A stretch of 64,000 nt of DNA, from assembly GCF_900113835.1 (NCBI RefSeq), contig NZ_FOQV01000013.1, positions 1 through 64,000 on the forward strand, written 5' to 3'. The notes under the pieces were generated by a model. That model was given only the letters and a program-made list of their open reading frames with translations. It had not been told where the DNA came from and did not search any database. Shown in pieces: positions 35,862 to 46,300 of this stretch (position 1 is the first letter of the stretch; every line of letters starts with the position of its first letter). The stretch comes from Allobosea sp. OK403. Lineage in GTDB: Bacteria; Pseudomonadota; Alphaproteobacteria; Rhizobiales; Beijerinckiaceae. Made by a program: the position numbers and the translations under genes.

Positions 35862-37499
35862 TTACTGCTTGTCTTTCGGGAGCCAGGCTTCCGCCCAGTT
35901 CGGATGCGTGTTGAACGAGAAATTGAACTGCGCGTCCAAGTTCTTGAAGTTGGTCGTCACAGCCTCGAACGCTTGCGCGTTCGTCAGCGCGATCTGGTTC
36001 AGATCGCGGGCGATGATCTCGGCATAGGTCTTGTAGTGGGCCTTCTGCTGGTCCAGGGGCACCGCCGAAGCCAGGCTCGCCACCTTGTCGAACTCAGGAT
36101 TGCAGTAGCCGGTCGGGTTCGCATAGGGGACGCTGGACTGGTTGCAGACAAAACTGCGATCGACGCCCAGCACGGGATTGGAGCGCCCCGTCAGCGCAAT
36201 GATCGATGCGTCGAAATCATGTTGGGTATAGACCTTGTTGATCCAGATCTGCTGGTCGAGCGCGCTCAGCTTCACATCGATGCCGAGCGCGGTCCATTGC
36301 GCCTGCACGACCTGCGCTAGGGCGTCGTAGGGAGCGACCGCGGGCAAGGCGAGCTCGATCTGGAAGCGCTTGCCATCCTTGAGAGGATAGCCGGCTTCGT
36401 CAAGGAGCGTGCCCGCACGCTTGATGTCATATCCATACATCGTGTCGTAGTTGATCGATGTGTCGTGCAGGTTCTTGAATTGCGTCGGGATGGCGCTCTT
36501 GGCGGTTTCGGCGAGCCCTTGATAGACGTCCCGGACGATCCGCTGACGATCGATGGCATGGAAGAGCGCCTGCCGCACCTTCACATTGTTCATCGGCGCG
36601 CGTCGCAGGTTGAAGTCGATGACCGCGGTCTCGGGCGCATTGGTCATGATCTGCACCACGCGGATCGTGCCTTTCTTCGCCGCTTGCTGGGTCGCAGGCA
36701 CCTGCACCACTTCTGGACGGAACCAGTTGACCTCGCCGTTGATGAGAGCATTGAGGCGCTGCTGAGCATTCGGAATCAACGCGAAGACCACGGAGTCGAG
36801 ATAGGGTTTGGGCGCTTCCCAATAATAGGGATTGCGGACGAAGGTGATCGACTGGCCGCTCACCCACTTGTCGAATTTAAAGGGCCCAAGACCTACGGGC
36901 GCCAGATTGGCGGGGTGCGTGGCTACGTCCTTGCCTTCGTAGATGTGCTTCGGCATGAGCGGAAACACCTCCTTGTCGAAGAGGTCGAGCGTAGCGGTCA
37001 GCGGCTGCTTGAGCTGAAGGACGAAAGTTTTTTCGTCTGGTGCTGACACCTTCTCGATAAGCGGGATCAGCTTTGTCAGATAAGTATTGAACTTTCCGAA
37101 AGCCTCGAGCGTGAAGGCCACATCGACTGCGCTGAACGGCTTGCCGTCCGACCATTTGACGCCTTCGCGGATGTGAAAGGTGTAGGTCTTGCCGTCGTCG
37201 GAGATCTCCCAACGCGTCGCGAGACGCGGCAGGCGGTTGCCTCCGCTATCATAAGTCATCAGGCCGTCGGCCCAGACATCGGCAGCGTGGAGCGGTGGAA
37301 CGGCCGAGGTCATCTGCGTATTCAGGTTGGGTATCGTCGTCGCATTCAGCGTCGCGATGACCGTGCCGCCCTTGACTGGCGTCCCGTCGTCAGCAAGCGC
37401 GGCCGATATGGCGCACAAGCTGATCGTACCCGCCAGGAGTGAAAGCGCGCTCGTCTTCAGGGTCGTCCGCGCATGATTGAGTTTATTCGTGTAGGCCAC
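35862..37499 (-). CDS. Family 5 extracellular solute-binding protein (peptide/nickel/opine type)
   Basis: A 545-residue periplasmic protein of the DppA/OppA family. It has a Sec-type signal (basic start, LSLLAGTISLCAISAALA) and the family blocks AGTLIATL-like GGTVIATLNATTIPN, YTFHIREGVKWSDGKPFSA and GLGPFKF. The GTG at 37499 is preferred because AGGGAG lies eight bases before it; an ATG at 37532 overlaps the upstream stop as ATGA. The gene comes after both ATPases, whereas most dipeptide operons start with it. The ligand is unknown. Confidence 0.9.
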   Translation of the reverse strand: MAYTNKLNHARTTLKTSALSLLAGTISLCAISAALADDGTPVKGGTVIATLNATTIPNLNTQMTSAVPPLHAADVWADGLMTYDSGGNRLPRLATRWEISDDGKTYTFHIREGVKWSDGKPFSAVDVAFTLEAFGKFNTYLTKLIPLIEKVSAPDEKTFVLQLKQPLTATLDLFDKEVFPLMPKHIYEGKDVATHPANLAPVGLGPFKFDKWVSGQSITFVRNPYYWEAPKPYLDSVVFALIPNAQQRLNALINGEVNWFRPEVVQVPATQQAAKKGTIRVVQIMTNAPETAVIDFNLRRAPMNNVKVRQALFHAIDRQRIVRDVYQGLAETAKSAIPTQFKNLHDTSINYDTMYGYDIKRAGTLLDEAGYPLKDGKRFQIELALPAVAPYDALAQVVQAQWTALGIDVKLSALDQQIWINKVYTQHDFDASIIALTGRSNPVLGVDRSFVCNQSSVPYANPTGYCNPEFDKVASLASAVPLDQQKAHYKTYAEIIARDLNQIALTNAQAFEAVTTNFKNLDAQFNFSFNTHPNWAEAWLPKDKQ

Positions 37500-37528
37500 G
37501 TTCAATCTCCCTTTGGTTTCAGATCGGT

Positions 37529-38575
37529 TCATATCGCCGCCCGCCCGGCAGCATTCGCGCCAGCCGCATGGGACGCCTTGGCATTGACCTCTTCGGCGCG
37601 GTGACAGGCAGCCTGGGCGCCGCGCGGTCCCACCGGCCTCAGCGTCGGCTCGCGCGTGGCGCAGATATCGACCGAGTCGGCGCAGCGGTGTCGGAAGCGA
37701 CAGCCGCCCTTCAAAGCCTCGGGCGGAGTGGCTCGCGGCAGCGTCGTATCGAGACGTCGAATGCGACTGCGACGGGGGTCGAGTGAAAGCCGGGCGTCGA
37801 GCAGCAACTTCGTATAGGGGTGGAAAGGCTCGGTGTAGATCGATGGCCCGATCTCCACGACGCGGCCGCGATACATGACCGCGGTCCGGTCGGCGATCGC
37901 CTGCATGGCGCCGAGATCATGACTGATCACCACGAAGCCGACATTCGTCGCTTCGTGCAGGGTCTTCATCAGCTCGAGAACCTGCGCCTGTACGGAGACG
38001 TCGAGGCTCGACAGCGGCTCGTCTGCGATAATGATCTTCGGCCGTAGCATCATTGCGCGGGCGATCGCGACGCGTTGCTGCTGGCCGCCGGAGAGCTGAT
38101 GCGGATAGCGCTCCAGATATTGCTCCGGCGGAGCAAGGCCTACAGATGCAAGTTGCGCGGCGAGAAAGGCGCGTGTCTCCCCGGCGGGACACAAAGCATG
38201 ACGCCGGACGATATAGCCCAGAATGCGCTCGATCGTCATGCGCGGGTTCAGGGATGAGGCCGGATCCTGGAAGACGGCCTGGATCTCGCGCCGGAACTGC
38301 TGCCTGCGGTCGCGTCCGAGCGATCCCAGCTCCGTTCCGCGGAATTGCACTTTGCCGGCCGTCGGCTTGTTCAGCATCAGCATCAGCTTCGCCAGCGTGC
38401 TCTTGCCAGACCCGGACTCGCCCACGATCGCGAGCGTCTCGCCTTCGTTGACATCGAGATCGACGGAATCGACGGCGCGGACGGTGGTCCATCCCGGGCC
38501 ATTGGCGTTGCGGCTGGTGTAAACCTGTTCGGCGCCGAGCAGACGCAAGATCGGCGCGGTCACGGGAGCGGTCAT
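37529..38575 (-). CDS. DppF/OppF-type ABC transporter ATP-binding protein
   Basis: A 348-residue ATPase with Walker A GESGSGKST, Q-loop FQDPASSLNPRM, signature LSGGQQQR, Walker B IIIADEPLSSLD and the C-terminal oligopeptide-transporter extension with Cys residues (GCRFRHRCADSVDICATREP). That extension is typical of Dpp/Opp ATPases and may bind an Fe-S cluster. The ATG at 38575 overlaps the preceding stop (ATGA); the longer open frame is an artefact. Confidence 0.9.
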   Translation of the reverse strand: MTAPVTAPILRLLGAEQVYTSRNANGPGWTTVRAVDSVDLDVNEGETLAIVGESGSGKSTLAKLMLMLNKPTAGKVQFRGTELGSLGRDRRQQFRREIQAVFQDPASSLNPRMTIERILGYIVRRHALCPAGETRAFLAAQLASVGLAPPEQYLERYPHQLSGGQQQRVAIARAMMLRPKIIIADEPLSSLDVSVQAQVLELMKTLHEATNVGFVVISHDLGAMQAIADRTAVMYRGRVVEIGPSIYTEPFHPYTKLLLDARLSLDPRRSRIRRLDTTLPRATPPEALKGGCRFRHRCADSVDICATREPTLRPVGPRGAQAACHRAEEVNAKASHAAGANAAGRAAI

Positions 38576-39447
38576 GACCTGTGCTCCTGCGAAATCCGGC
38601 GCGTGCTCAAATCGATCAACCGCGCCGAATAGGGATGCTGGGGGTTCTCGAACAGCTCGACCGTCGTAGCGCTCTCGACGACCTTGCCGGTGTGCATCAC
38701 ATAGACGCGGTCGCAGAGTTCGGCGACGACTCCGAGATCGTGCGTGATGATCGCCATCGCCATGTTGCGTTCGCGGTGCAGGCGATGAAGCGTCTGCAGA
38801 ACCTGCAGCTGCACCGTCGCGTCGAGCGCCGTGGTCGGCTCGTCGGCGAAGAGAAGCTTGGGGTCGCTGGCCAGCGCGATTGCGATCATCACGCGCTGCC
38901 GCATGCCGCCCGACAATTCGTGGGGATAGCGCCGGGCGATGTTCTTCGGGTCCGGGAGCCCGACCTCGTCGAGCAGGGCCCACACGCGGCTCTCGTACGA
39001 GCCGGTCGTCGCATCCTGCGAGAGCGCTTCCCCGATCTGGCGGCCGACGCGCTGCGTCGGGTTGAGATAGCCGAGCGGATCCTGGAAGATCATGGAGAAG
39101 CCGCGCCCTCGCCTCAGCGTCCGTAGCTCCCTGTCGCCCATATTCAGAATGTCGCGCCCTTCGAAGCGCAGATTGCCGCTGAGCTCGGCAATCTTCACAT
39201 TCGGCATCAGCCGCGTGATGCCACGTGCCAGCGTGCTTTTTCCCGATCCCGACTCGCCGACGATCCCGACGCATTCGCCTTGTCGAACCTGGAAATCGAC
39301 GCCGTCGACGGCACGTATGACCGCGTGGCCCAGACGCAGATGAACCTTCAGGCAGCCGACATCGAGCAGCACCGGAGCAGCGGCGTCGGGCGCTTCCGGC
39401 GCGTCGGTCGTCCCGGCCTCGGATCGATCCCGCTGCACGCCGCTCAT
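38572..39447 (-). CDS. DppD/OppD-type ABC transporter ATP-binding protein
   Basis: A 291-residue ATPase with Walker A GESGSGKST, FQDPLGYLNPTQ, signature LSGGMRQR, Walker B LLFADEPTTALD and switch THDLGVVAEL. The C-terminal Cys-rich extension of many DppD proteins is absent, so this copy is shorter than usual (about 325-340). The ATG at 39447 overlaps the permease TGA as ATGA. It pairs with the DppF-type ATPase. Confidence 0.9.
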   Translation of the reverse strand: MSGVQRDRSEAGTTDAPEAPDAAAPVLLDVGCLKVHLRLGHAVIRAVDGVDFQVRQGECVGIVGESGSGKSTLARGITRLMPNVKIAELSGNLRFEGRDILNMGDRELRTLRRGRGFSMIFQDPLGYLNPTQRVGRQIGEALSQDATTGSYESRVWALLDEVGLPDPKNIARRYPHELSGGMRQRVMIAIALASDPKLLFADEPTTALDATVQLQVLQTLHRLHRERNMAMAIITHDLGVVAELCDRVYVMHTGKVVESATTVELFENPQHPYSARLIDLSTRRISQEHRS

Positions 39448-40346
39448 TGCAATCCGCCCATGCCGCTCGTGCTGCGGGGATCGATGATCTCGTTGAGGCC
39501 ATCGGCGAAAAGATTGAGCCCGACGACGGTGATGCAGATGGCGGCGCCCGGAAACAGGCTCATCCACCAGGCACTGTCCATGTAGTCCTGGGCAACGAAC
39601 AACAGCCGCCCCCAGCTGACCCTGCTGGGGTCCGACAGGCCGAGAAAGCCCAGTCCGGCCTCGATCAGGATGGCGATGCTCGCGTCGAGCGCCACCTGCA
39701 CGATGATGGGCTGGATCGCGTTGGGAAGGATCTCGCGAAACATGATGTGCGCGGTCGAAAGATCGGCGACGCGGGCCGCGGCAATGAACTCCCGCTCGCG
39801 CAGCTTGATGTACTGCCCATAGACGAGGCGCGCCTCCATAGGCCAGATCGCCAGCGCAACGGCGGCGATCAGCAGCCAGAAGTTCGAGCCGAACAACGCG
39901 ACGGCGCACAGAACGAGAATGATGACGGGAAGCGTCTGGAAGAGCTCGATGAGCCGCATCAGCACGGCCTCGACAGGACCTTGGAAGTACCCAGCCAGGA
40001 TACCCAGCGTCCCGCCCACCAGCAGCGCGGCCAATGCGGCTCCCAGCCCGACCAGCAGGGATGATTGGCTCCCGTACAAGATCAGCGAGAACAGGTCGCG
40101 GCCGGTATTGTCGGTGCCGAACGGGAATGGCCACGAGGGAGGCGCAAGGCTGACCGGCGTCTGCTCCAGCGGAGGGTACGGTGCGATGAGGGGCGCGGTG
40201 ATCGCCATGACCACCAGAACGAGCAGGATGCCCGCGCCCAGAGCGCCATGGCGCGTGCCCACGATATTGGCGAAATGAGCTTGCCAGCTTCCCGGAACGA
40301 TGCCTTTGCCGGCGACTGCTGGTGCTGTTGCTTTTGAATCCGACAT
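39444..40346 (-). CDS. DppC/OppC-type ABC transporter permease
   Basis: A 300-residue permease with six helices after a 30-residue cytoplasmic N-terminus. The conserved segment PFPFGTDNTGRDLFSLILYG and the coupling loop AARVADLSTAHIMFREILPN are typical of DppC. It lies 10 bp after DppB and overlaps DppD. It forms the membrane channel of the dipeptide-type importer. Confidence 0.9.
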   Translation of the reverse strand: MSDSKATAPAVAGKGIVPGSWQAHFANIVGTRHGALGAGILLVLVVMAITAPLIAPYPPLEQTPVSLAPPSWPFPFGTDNTGRDLFSLILYGSQSSLLVGLGAALAALLVGGTLGILAGYFQGPVEAVLMRLIELFQTLPVIILVLCAVALFGSNFWLLIAAVALAIWPMEARLVYGQYIKLREREFIAAARVADLSTAHIMFREILPNAIQPIIVQVALDASIAILIEAGLGFLGLSDPSRVSWGRLLFVAQDYMDSAWWMSLFPGAAICITVVGLNLFADGLNEIIDPRSTSGMGGLQ

Positions 40347-40356
40347 GACCGCGACC

Positions 40357-41325
40357 TCAGCGCACTGTTCTGATGCGCGGGTCGAGCGCCGCGTAGAGGA
40401 GATCGACGATCAAATTCATCGCGACGACGGCCAGCGCGGAAAAGATGACGACGCCGATCACCATCATGTTGTCCCGCAGCCTGATCGAATCGACCAGCAG
40501 CAAACCCAGCCCAGGCCACGTGAAAACAGTTTCAAGGAAAACCGCCCCGCCGAGCGCGGAGCCGAAGGCATAGCCGGCGATGGTGACCAATGGCAGGCTC
40601 GAATTGCGCAGCACATGCCTGCGAATGATCTGGCCGCGGGTCAGGCCCTTGGCGCGCGCGGTAATGATGTAGCCCTGCGAGATCGTGTCGATGACGCTGG
40701 CGCGCATGATCCGCGCGACGCGCATGCCTTCGTGGATGCCGAAGGCCAGGACCGGCAATGCCAGATAACGCAGCTTTTCCAAAAGCCACGCGAACCCCTG
40801 TGCGCGGCTGACCATCGGACCGATCCCCTGGGTCGGCAACCAGCCCAGATGCAGCGCAAAAAACATGACGAGCAGCTGGCCGAGCCAGAATGTCGGGACC
40901 GCGTAGACGATCAGCGTGGTCGTGGTCCAGAACTTGTCCGTACCGGCGCTGCGCGTCGTTCCGGCCGCGACGCCGATCGCCATGCCGAGCGGGATCGCAA
41001 GGGCGAAGCTGACCGAGGCCAACAGGATCGTCCGCGGCGCCCGCTCGAGAATGAGGTCGAGAACTGCGCGTTGGTTCTGATAGGAAAAGCCGAAATCGCC
41101 TTTTGCGACATTGATCAGATAGTTCGAAACTTGGACAAGGAACGGATCGTTGAGCCGATATTTCTCTTCGATCGCCTGCCGATAGGCCGGAGGCACAGGG
41201 TAATCGCCGACCAGCGCCTGCACCGGATCGCCGGGAATCAGATGAAGCATGGAGAACATCAGAATGATGACCACCAGGATCAGGGGCACTGCGTAGAGCG
41301 CCCGCCGGCCGACGAACCTCAGCAT
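40357..41325 (-). CDS. DppB/OppB-type ABC transporter permease
   Basis: A 322-residue permease beginning MLRFVGRRALYAVPLI, with the usual PGDPV segment (HLIPGDPVQALVG) in the first periplasmic region and coupling loop ARAKGLTRGQIIRRHVLRNS. It lies 12 bp after the amidohydrolase stop, so both are on one transcript. The family imports dipeptides, opines, nickel and related compounds. Confidence 0.9.
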   Translation of the reverse strand: MLRFVGRRALYAVPLILVVIILMFSMLHLIPGDPVQALVGDYPVPPAYRQAIEEKYRLNDPFLVQVSNYLINVAKGDFGFSYQNQRAVLDLILERAPRTILLASVSFALAIPLGMAIGVAAGTTRSAGTDKFWTTTTLIVYAVPTFWLGQLLVMFFALHLGWLPTQGIGPMVSRAQGFAWLLEKLRYLALPVLAFGIHEGMRVARIMRASVIDTISQGYIITARAKGLTRGQIIRRHVLRNSSLPLVTIAGYAFGSALGGAVFLETVFTWPGLGLLLVDSIRLRDNMMVIGVVIFSALAVVAMNLIVDLLYAALDPRIRTVR

Positions 41326-41337
41326 CGGACCGCGTCC

Positions 41338-42243
41338 CTAGTTCAGTCGGAAGAACTCGGATGCGTTACCCGAAAGCCACTTCTCGATGACCTTCTCCTT
41401 GAGGGGCAGTCGCTTGTAGTCGTCGATGATGCTCTCGAACGACGTGGCGAAGAGATAGCGCGACAGCCCAACCATCACCTTGTCCTGCAGCAGCGTGTTG
41501 CCGAACTGCAGGAACTGCTCCCATCCGGAACCCGGCTGACCGAAGTAACGCGGGTGGTGAGCGGCCGTATCGACATAAAGGCGCGGATGGCGTCGAAGCA
41601 GCCCGACCATGTCGTTCACCCAGGGCCATCCGGCGAGTCCCGCCACGATCCTCAATTCGGGAAAGTCCACCGCGACGTCATCGAGATAACGGGGGTGACC
41701 AAGGTCGTAGGGCCGATCGTTTGCGTAGTTCATCGAAGTGTAGATGCGGACCGGGACGTCCAGTTCGACGCATTTGGCATAGAGCGGGTAATAGCGCCGG
41801 TCATTGGCAGGCACGCCATTATATAACGCCGACAGGCGCAGACCATTTGCACCCTCTTCCTTGACCAGGCGCTCGAACTCGCGGACGGCGCGCATGCCGT
41901 CCAGGGGATTGAAGGTCGTGAACAGGAAGAAACGGCCGGGATGCGCGCTGTGGATCTTGCCTGTCGCGCTGTTCTCCGCACCGACGAGCAGGCCCTTGGA
42001 TATGCCTGCGCGGTCCATGTCTTCCACCAGCCGCGCCAAGCCGCCATCGTCAGCCACGCTCGGCTCAGCAGCCGCGGCCGCCTTGCCCTTAAAAACGTTG
42101 ATGTAGTTGTCGAAGCCATAGCCCTCGGGCCTCGGCAGGGACTGCGCGAAAGGCGTCCCGGGGCGGCCGTTCGAGATGCGTTCAAGATCTGGATTAGCCT
42201 CGCTGCGCGGCAGGCTGATCTCCATGTCGATCACGTTGCTCAT
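41338..42243 (-). CDS. Amidohydrolase_2 family protein lacking the HxH metal motif
   Basis: A 301-residue TIM-barrel protein of the amidohydrolase_2 group (LFTTFNPLDGMRAVREFERL, NGLRLSALYNG, AGLAGWPWVNDM, ATSFESIIDDYKRLPL). Where relatives have IDxHxH near the start, this one reads VIDMEISLP, and AGLAGWPW replaces the usual H-containing strand. The usual metal ligands therefore seem lost, and it may be metal-free or non-catalytic. The ATG at 42243 (GGAGA upstream) is preferred over 42294. It leads the operon 42243-33664, opposite the IclR gene. Presumably it works on, or senses, the imported compound. Confidence 0.75.
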   Translation of the reverse strand: MSNVIDMEISLPRSEANPDLERISNGRPGTPFAQSLPRPEGYGFDNYINVFKGKAAAAAEPSVADDGGLARLVEDMDRAGISKGLLVGAENSATGKIHSAHPGRFFLFTTFNPLDGMRAVREFERLVKEEGANGLRLSALYNGVPANDRRYYPLYAKCVELDVPVRIYTSMNYANDRPYDLGHPRYLDDVAVDFPELRIVAGLAGWPWVNDMVGLLRRHPRLYVDTAAHHPRYFGQPGSGWEQFLQFGNTLLQDKVMVGLSRYLFATSFESIIDDYKRLPLKEKVIEKWLSGNASEFFRLN

Positions 42244-42331
42244 CGGGATCGTCTCCGTGATGTGATGTGGGCGTAGGGGAAACGCCAGTTCCACATGATA
42301 AGCGCGGAGGAGCGGCAGGAGTCAACCAAAT

Positions 42332-42361
42332 GATCATCGACTAATACTTTTGTTGATTATC
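42332..42361. promoter_or_regulatory. Imperfect inverted repeat between amidohydrolase and IclR gene
   Basis: GATCATCGAC (42332-42341) and GTTGATTATC (42352-42361) match as inverted repeats at eight of ten positions with a ten-base spacer. The site lies in the AT-rich 266-bp divergent region and is a good candidate IclR operator for both directions. Confidence 0.5.
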
Positions 42362-42439
42362 TTGACATTTTGATGGGAGTGAGACAAGCCTCGAGCTGCG
42401 GCGGAGCCGTTATGTTAGGGGCCTTGATATTGGATGCGA

Positions 42440-42468
42440 TTGTCGGAAACAGTATAAATCTATATGAA
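42440..42468 (+). promoter_or_regulatory. Possible promoter of the IclR gene
   Basis: TTGTCG (42440-42445), a 17-bp spacer and TATGAA (42463-42468) form a moderate sigma-70 promoter about 42 bases before the start codon. Confidence 0.35.
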
Positions 42469-42509
42469 TCGGCGCTACTAAAATAAAGATTCTAAATAAG
42501 GAGGATGTC

Positions 42510-43289
42510 TTGGAGGAATTCGCTCATGACCCGGATATCGCGACGACTCTTGTCAAAGGGCTTTCTGTCCTGGAGTCGTTTCGTCCCAACCGACCATCCA
42601 TGAGCAACGGTGAAATCGCGATTCAATCAGGCATTAATCGCTCGACGGTCGCCAGATTGACTTACACACTGGCAAAAATGGGCTACCTGAAGCAGGAGAA
42701 ATCCAAGTTCAGGCTGAGCTGGCGGGCACTGGTGCTGATCAATCCGCTGCTGGCGAATCTGAAGTTGCTGCAGATCGCGCGCCCCTCGATGCAGAAGCTG
42801 GCGCAGGATCTCGGCTGCACGGTCTCGATCGGCACGATCGATCGCACCAATCTCGTCTATCTTGAAACCTCGCGCGTGAACGAGAACATCTGGGGCTCTC
42901 CCGATCTCGGAACGATAGGCCCTCTCGTGCCGACGACCATCGGCCATGCACTTTGCTCCCAGCTGACCGATGAGGAACTGAAAGCGAAGATCCACGAGAT
43001 GAAGCGCCATTCTCCCGACCTCTGGGCGAAATACTCTGACGCCTTCATGCAAGGCGTCGCGGATTGCCGTAGCCGCGGCTTTTCCATCGCGAAGGGTACC
43101 TGGACCCCTGGCACGCATTCCGTTGGCGTCCCGCTGGTGCGCAACGCCAATGGAGATTGCTTCGGCATGAACTGCCGCGTCCCTGTCTTCCGTTTAAGTC
43201 CCAACCAGATTGAAGATGAAGTTGCGCCACGGCTGATGTCGTTGGCCGCCAATCTCCGCAACCAGTTGAGCGCCATTATGCCGGTGTAA
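42510..43289 (+). CDS. IclR-family transcriptional regulator
   Basis: A 259-residue regulator. The N-terminal winged helix (about 10-70) contains TLVKGLSVLESF and GINRSTVARLTYTLAKMGYL. The C-terminal effector domain (about 80-255) ends with SVGVPLVRNANGDCFGMNC. The start is a TTG at 42510, six bases after a near-perfect AAGGAGG; no in-frame ATG fits. Divergent from the 42243-33664 operon, it most likely controls amidohydrolase, importer and ligase in response to their substrate. Confidence 0.9.
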   Translation: MEEFAHDPDIATTLVKGLSVLESFRPNRPSMSNGEIAIQSGINRSTVARLTYTLAKMGYLKQEKSKFRLSWRALVLINPLLANLKLLQIARPSMQKLAQDLGCTVSIGTIDRTNLVYLETSRVNENIWGSPDLGTIGPLVPTTIGHALCSQLTDEELKAKIHEMKRHSPDLWAKYSDAFMQGVADCRSRGFSIAKGTWTPGTHSVGVPLVRNANGDCFGMNCRVPVFRLSPNQIEDEVAPRLMSLAANLRNQLSAIMPV

Positions 43290-43385
43290 ATCGGTTTCCT
43301 GCATCCAAACCGCACCGGACGCGGCGTCCACATTACCGGCAGCAGGCCGGACAGATTGGACGACCGCAAACGCCCAAGGCCGAGC

Positions 43386-46300
43386 TCAGGATGGGGTAGC
43401 ACGTCCGTCCTGCCCGGCTGTGAGCTTTGCCAGGAGAACCTGCACGGGATGCGGGAGCCGAGCACCGTCGATGAGCGCCGCTTGTGAGCGGCACGAGTAA
43501 CCATCGGCCATGAGGCGCCCGCTCGCAACGGCTCCAGCAACGTGACGTGCCCAGCTTTGGGCATAGATGCGCGTCGAGGCATCCCGGTGCTCGGCTTCGT
43601 GCCCCCAGGTTCCTGCCATCCCACAACAGCCCGACGGTGCGATTCGCAATCTCAGTCCAAGCTTGGCAAAAACGGTCTCCCAGTCTCTCAATGCGACAGG
43701 CGCGTTGGTCCTCTCCGTACAATGCGGGAGCAAAAGATACTCTTCGCCATCGACGGCGGCACGCGCGTTCAGACGCCCTGCCAGCCACTCCTGCACGAGC
43801 AGCACGCGCGGGCGTTCTGCATCGTTCACCACCCCTGCATACTCGGAGCGGTAGGTGAGCGTGATCGAAGGATCTAGCCCGACGAGCGCCACGCCGCCGG
43901 CAGACAGCTCGGCCAACATGGCCGAATTGGCCATGGCCACGTCCCCGAACGCTTTCAGAAAGCCATGCACGTAAAGCGCCTTGCCGTTGGGACGATAAGG
44001 GGCAAGGAAAGGCCGATAACCGAGTGCCTGAATGAAGTCGATCAGATCCAGGAGCAGCGGTGTCTCGTAGAAGCTCGTGAATGCGTCCTGCACGATGACG
44101 ACGCTCCCGGCCTTCTCGTCCGCCGTCAGGGCAGACAGGGCCTCGGACGTGGCAAATGCGACGCCCCGGGCTCTGATTTCGGCTTTGATGTCGAGTTTGG
44201 ACAATGACGGGGTGGCGACAAGCCCAATCGTGCGCAACAGGGCTCGGCCCGGCCTGCTGTGCGTGACCGCATTATAGAGGCCTGGCGTTCGCGCGGCCCA
44301 GGGCACGAGATGTTCGATCGAACCTACAAGATAATCCCGCGCGGGACGCAAGTATCGACCGTAGTATAGTTGCAGGAATTTTGACCGGAACGCCGGCACG
44401 TTGACCTTGACCGGACACTGGCCAACGCAGGATTTGCACGCAAGGCAACCGTCCATCGCCTCCTTCACGTCATGCGAGAAGTCGGCCTCCCCGCCGCGCC
44501 GCGCCCAGCTGTTGCGAATCCGGTTCGGCAGTCTGTGCCATTGTCCGCGGCGCAGTCGTTTGGCTTCATCGACAGGATCGACGCCTGCCATGGCGAGCTG
44601 CCGAAGCCATTCGCGCATGAGCTGAGCGCGCCCTTTGGGCGAATGCCGACGCTCTCTGGTCTCCTTCCAGGAAGGACACATCGCATCGTCGGGATCCCAG
44701 TTGTAGCAGGCGCCGTTTCCGTTGCAGTAAAGCGCGTTGTCATAGGCCTCGGCGATGGCCGGCGCGATGACGCGCTCGCGAGCGCCACGGGTTGGAACCT
44801 CGTCGATCCGCAGAAGCGCGCCGCCCGCCGGCGCCGCGATCTTGCCGGGGTTGAGCTGATTGCGAGGATCGAAAGCGGCTTTGATCTCTTGCAGGCATGG
44901 ATAGAGCGGCCCGAAAAAAGCCGGCGCATATTCAGAACGCACGCCCTTCCCATGTTCTCCCCAAAGCACGCCCCCGTATTTTCGGGTCAGCGCAGCGACT
45001 TCATCGGTGATGTCGCGAATGAGGAATTCCTGCTTCGGATCGGTCATGTCGATCGCCGGGCGAACATGGAGAACGCCGGCGTCGACATGGCCGAACATGC
45101 CATAAGCAAGCCCCCGCCGATCCAGCGCCGCGCGAAATTCCGCGATGTAGTCGGCAAGGTGCTCAGGCGGCACCGCCGTATCCTCGACGAACGGAATCGG
45201 CCGGCGCCTGCCCTGCATGTTCCCGAGCAGGCCGACGGCCTTCTTCCGCATGGACCAGATGCGCTCCACGGCCCGTGCGGAACCTGACGGAACCTCGATT
45301 GCCCTTCCTTGGGAGCCGTTGCCATCTTCAGCGGGGCGCAGGTCGTCTTGGGAGCGCCCGCTTATAGAGGAAGGCAACAGCGGCCTTCCTTCTGCAGGAA
45401 GCCGGCGATCCCCTTCATTGCGGGCCACGGTAAAGCCGCGACGGCCGTTGATGCGGCCTTCTCTTTCGAGCTTCGCCAGCGCTCGCTGGATCTGGCTTTC
45501 CAGGGCGGCCAAATCGTCGGCGAGAAATTCGACGAGATTGATGCCTTCGGCTGGGCCTTCCGGATCGTCGGGAAAGAACTCCTGGACATCCTGCCAGACG
45601 ATGTCGTTGCGGGCGAGTGCCAAGACCTTCGAATCGACCGTCTCGATAGAGGCAGGCTGAAAATCGATGATTCCCCGCGCATCCCGCAGTGCGGAATCGA
45701 AGCTTCCGTAGCGAATCGTGATCAGCGCCGCGTAATTCGGGATCGGCAGCACATTCAGCTCGGCCTCCGCCACAAAGCCAAGCGTGCCCTCTGCGCCGCA
45801 GAGGATGGCGTTCAAATCGAACCGCCCGTCGGCAGTTCGAATGTTGGCGAGGTCATATCCGGTCAGACTGCGGTTCAGCCGTGGGAAGCGCGCAGAGATA
45901 AGCAATCGCTTCTCGCGCTGAATCCGGTCGATGAGTTCGTGAATGGCTCCGATGCGATCCGGACGTGCCGCCACCACGGAAAGTTGTTCGTCGGTCATCG
46001 GTCGCGACGTCCAGACCGTGCCATCGAGCAGCACAGTCGTGAGGGCCAGCACATGGTCGCGCGTTTTGCCGTAAAGGCAGGACCCCTGGCCGCACGCATC
46101 CGTGTTGATCATACCGCCGATGGTTGCGCGGTTCGACGTCGACAGTTCCGGTGCGAAGAACAAGCCGTAGGGCTTGAGTGCGGCGTTGAGCTGATCCTTG
46201 ACGACACCCGCCTGAACACGAACCCGCCGATTGTCGATGTCGATGTCGAGAATGCGGGTCATATGTCGAGAGACGTCTACGACCAGGCCATCCGTCAGGG

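Noticed and set aside
40300-41826. 508-codon plus-strand open frame
   Set aside because: It is antisense to two DppB/C-type permeases and the amidohydrolase, is charged and low in hydrophobic structure, and has no recognisable motif.
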